Origin: Baffinella frigidus
Taxonomy: Eukaryota; Cryptophyceae; Cryptomonadales; Baffinellaceae
DNA: 15,133 nucleotides
Assembly (NCBI GenBank): GCA_026770585.1
Contig: MU646784.1
Span: forward strand, 256,414-271,546
Reading direction: 5' to 3'
A program made the translations under genes and the position numbers. This document shows, in pieces, positions 13,746 through 15,133 of this stretch; the first letter of the stretch is position 1; each line of letters begins with the position of its first letter. The notes under the pieces were generated by a model, which was given only the letters and a program-made list of their open reading frames with translations, ran no database searches and was not told the origin of the DNA.

Positions 13746-14001
13746 GGGTTGTTCCTTGGGTATCCTTGCCGCATCTCGGGATCCAAGGTCCCCCAACCGT
13801 CAAGAGTGGGAAAGAGCTCGTGGAAACGTTGAGCCCGAATCAGACTCCTAGGCTTATCCCTTAACCCTCATATACTGGCAAGAGCTTCTGATATACGATT
13901 AAATCCGTGCCGATAGGCTCAGCGGGGCTTATATACTATCAACGAAGAGAACATATGGACAGCTTGGTAGTCCAGCCGCACCTCGGTATGGAAAGTCCCC
14001 T
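13746..14001. other. Plus-gene intron segment
   Basis: Contains two diverged copies (near 13767 and 13976) of a GCCGCACCTCGG..GTCCCC motif also seen at 13386. No exon recognised. Confidence 0.45.
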
Positions 14002-14127
14002 CCACGCCAGAGTCTTGGAAGGGGTCGCCAAAAGTCAATTCCTCTTCAAGGCAGCGGTTTTCAAAAGTCAACAAGCGCTTCCTGAGGCGCTTTGGAAAAA
14101 TTGACCCCCTCGAACACTCTGGCGTGG
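14002..14127. mobile_element. Foldback element
   Basis: Arms share CCACGCCAGAGT and AAAAGTCAATT-like sequence; the inner part has CAAGCGCTTCC..GGCGCTTTGG. It follows the same GTCCCCTC motif as the 13409 foldback. Confidence 0.78.
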
Positions 14128-14145
14128 CTCCAAGACACAGCGGAC

Positions 14146-14461
14146 TTAGAAGGGTTTTCGTGAATAACCCATAAGCGGTTATCCATAGACCCTACGGTAG
14201 GCAATCCGTAGGGATGTAGGGTTATTCCTTGGGTATCCTTACCACCAACCCTCACAGCCTGGGCAAATCGTCGAATTTGAGGCCACGTATTTCCCTTGGA
14301 GGCCGCCGGATTCCGGCGTCCGTGGAGCCATTGTGCCTTGAAATTGAAAAGTAAAAATCATCGATTTGCCCAGCCCGTGAGGGTTGGTGGTAGGGACGGC
14401 ACGTCGGCCAGGTCCTAACCCCTAGCTCAGTCTCAGTTCAATTTGGGCTCGTAGATGTCTC
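14146..14461. repeat. Long direct repeat, copy 2 (filled site)
   Basis: Second copy of 13573-13745, interrupted by the 149-bp element at 14242-14390. Confidence 0.85.
14242..14390. mobile_element. 149-bp foldback MITE, TSD TA
   Basis: Termini CCACCAACCCTCAC are inverted, arms about 35 bp, flanked by TA on both sides (14240-14241, 14391-14392). Copy 1 of the surrounding repeat is the empty site with a two-base GA there. The TA duplication is typical of Tc1/mariner-type (Stowaway-like) MITEs. Confidence 0.83.
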
Positions 14462-14535
14462 GCCCCCCCCGAAATTTTACAGGTAAATTTCACTTGGGGG
14501 TTCCAACCTCACCTGTGAAACTTGGGGGGAGGGGG
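14413..14535. mobile_element. Partial CTAGCTCTG foldback
   Basis: Matches the left arm and centre of the element at 6484-6637 (CAGTTCAATTTGGGCTCG, then CCCCGAAATT..ACAGG), with the right terminal arm missing. Confidence 0.75.
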
Positions 14536-14602
14536 AAATCTGCAGTGCTTACGCGAATGCCCGCAAACGAAAGTGGTGGTGGTTCTTACATCCATGTCGG
14601 CA

Positions 14603-14812
14603 AACATACACTCAGCACTCAACACTCAACACTCAACACTCAACACTCAACACTCAACACTCAAACCCACACCAGGTGGAGAACAATGCGGCGCTGGCGG
14701 AAATCAGCGAATCGATCTCGGAGCTGGCCGCTCTCCTCGAGGTCAAGCCCTAAAACCCAAAACCCAAAACCCAAGACCCAAAACCCAAAACCCAAAACCC
14801 AAAACCCAAGCC
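14603..14812 (-). repeat. CACTCAA and CCCAAAA heptamer arrays
   Basis: CACTCAA about seven times (14611-14663) and CCCAAAA about eight times (14749-14812), C-rich on plus, flanking exon gamma1. More degenerate C-rich heptamers continue at 14873-14950. Confidence 0.9.
14676..14741 (+). CDS. Unknown plus-strand gene, exon gamma1 (coiled coil)
   Basis: Twenty-two codons, phase 0, after ACACCAG and before GAG then GTCAAG. It encodes VENNAALAEISESISELAA followed by LLE. L, I, I, L and L are spaced 3-4-3-4, a short coiled coil that could continue from the end of beta1. A donor-side copy (gamma2) lies 100 bp downstream. The exon sits between CACTCAA and CCCAAAA heptamer arrays. Confidence 0.52.
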
Positions 14813-14834
14813 ATGACCCCTGACTCCAGAAGGA

Positions 14835-14864
14835 TCCATGTCAGAGCTAGCCACCCTCCTGGAG
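14835..14864 (+). pseudogene. Exon fragment gamma2 (donor side)
   Basis: Matches the last ten codons of gamma1: SMSELATLLE against SISELAALLE. It lacks the acceptor side and is followed by GC rather than GT. It lies downstream of the intact exon, like the donor-side fragments in ATG4. Confidence 0.5.
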
Positions 14865-14984
14865 GCGAAGCCCTGAACGCTGAACCCTACACCCCAAATC
14901 CTCAACCCCAAAACCTAATCCCTGATCTTGAAACCCTGCACTTGGAAACCACAAACGTCGATTTCGCAGCTAGCTGTGCAACTG

Positions 14985-15133
14985 TCCACCTGTCCACCTG
15001 TCCACCTGTACAACTGTAACAACTGTACAACTAACTGTACACATGTACAACCAAGTATACAACTAACTTTACAGTTGTACAACTAACTGTACAATTGTAC
15101 AACTAACTGTACAATTGTACAACTAACTGTACA
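14985..15133. repeat. 20-bp GTACAACTAACTGTACAATT satellite at right edge
   Basis: Starts with GTCCACCT repeats and settles into 20-bp units with GTACAATTGTAC palindromes, continuing past the window. Confidence 0.9.

Noticed and set aside
14455-15019. 122- and 165-codon plus-strand frames
   Set aside because: They run through a foldback and heptamer arrays (Ser-Thr-Leu-Asn-Thr-Gln repeats) in frames other than that of exon gamma1.

Overview
This window looks like nuclear DNA of a eukaryote that uses the plant and green-algal type telomere heptamer TTTAGGG. Degenerate TTTAGGG-like heptamers fill much of it, exons are short, and introns have GT-AG boundaries. A green alga is my best guess; the sequence alone does not fix the taxon. 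I see no bacterial operon, no rRNA or tRNA, and no transposase gene.

The main result is a split gene on the minus strand that no long open reading frame reveals. Ten short exons lie in the right order from 12037 down to 67. Together they encode about 241 residues of ATG4, the cysteine protease (peptidase family C54) that processes ATG8 in autophagy. Exons are called N1, C2, E1, D2, A2, B1, F2, G1, H1 and I1. Every splice junction keeps the frame, including junctions in phases 1 and 2. The catalytic cysteine sits in the 43-nt exon E1. The gene runs off the left edge just before the expected Asp-x-His exon. Coding sequence is about 723 nt in 12 kb.

The introns hold telomere-like heptamer arrays, foldback (MITE-like) elements, satellites, and about 20 broken copies of the same exons. 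The broken copies follow a rule: pieces keeping the 5' (acceptor) side lie upstream of the intact exon, and pieces keeping the 3' (donor) side lie downstream. This is what repeated local tandem duplication with breakpoints inside exons would leave, with one intact exon always surviving.

A second gene appears to start divergently at 12542 on the plus strand, with a 98-codon first exon and two small exons that extend a coiled coil. I do not recognise it. It also carries exon copies (beta2, gamma2). The roughly 500 bp between the two starts is a candidate bidirectional promoter.

Layout: 1-3.8 kb holds ATG4 3' exons I, H, G and F with palindromes and heptamer arrays; 3.8-5.5 kb has exons B and A with their copies and GA microsatellites; 5.5-7.2 kb has a TATACG satellite and exon D with five copies; 7.2-8.6 kb is foldback elements; 8.6-10.0 kb has the catalytic exon and heptamer arrays; 10.0-11.7 kb has exon C and copies plus two foldback elements; 11.9-12.9 kb is the divergent gene pair; 12.9-15.1 kb has the plus-strand introns with foldbacks and C-rich heptamers. 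Three insertions can be compared with an empty copy of their target inside this window, giving target duplications AAGTG, GATTA and TA.
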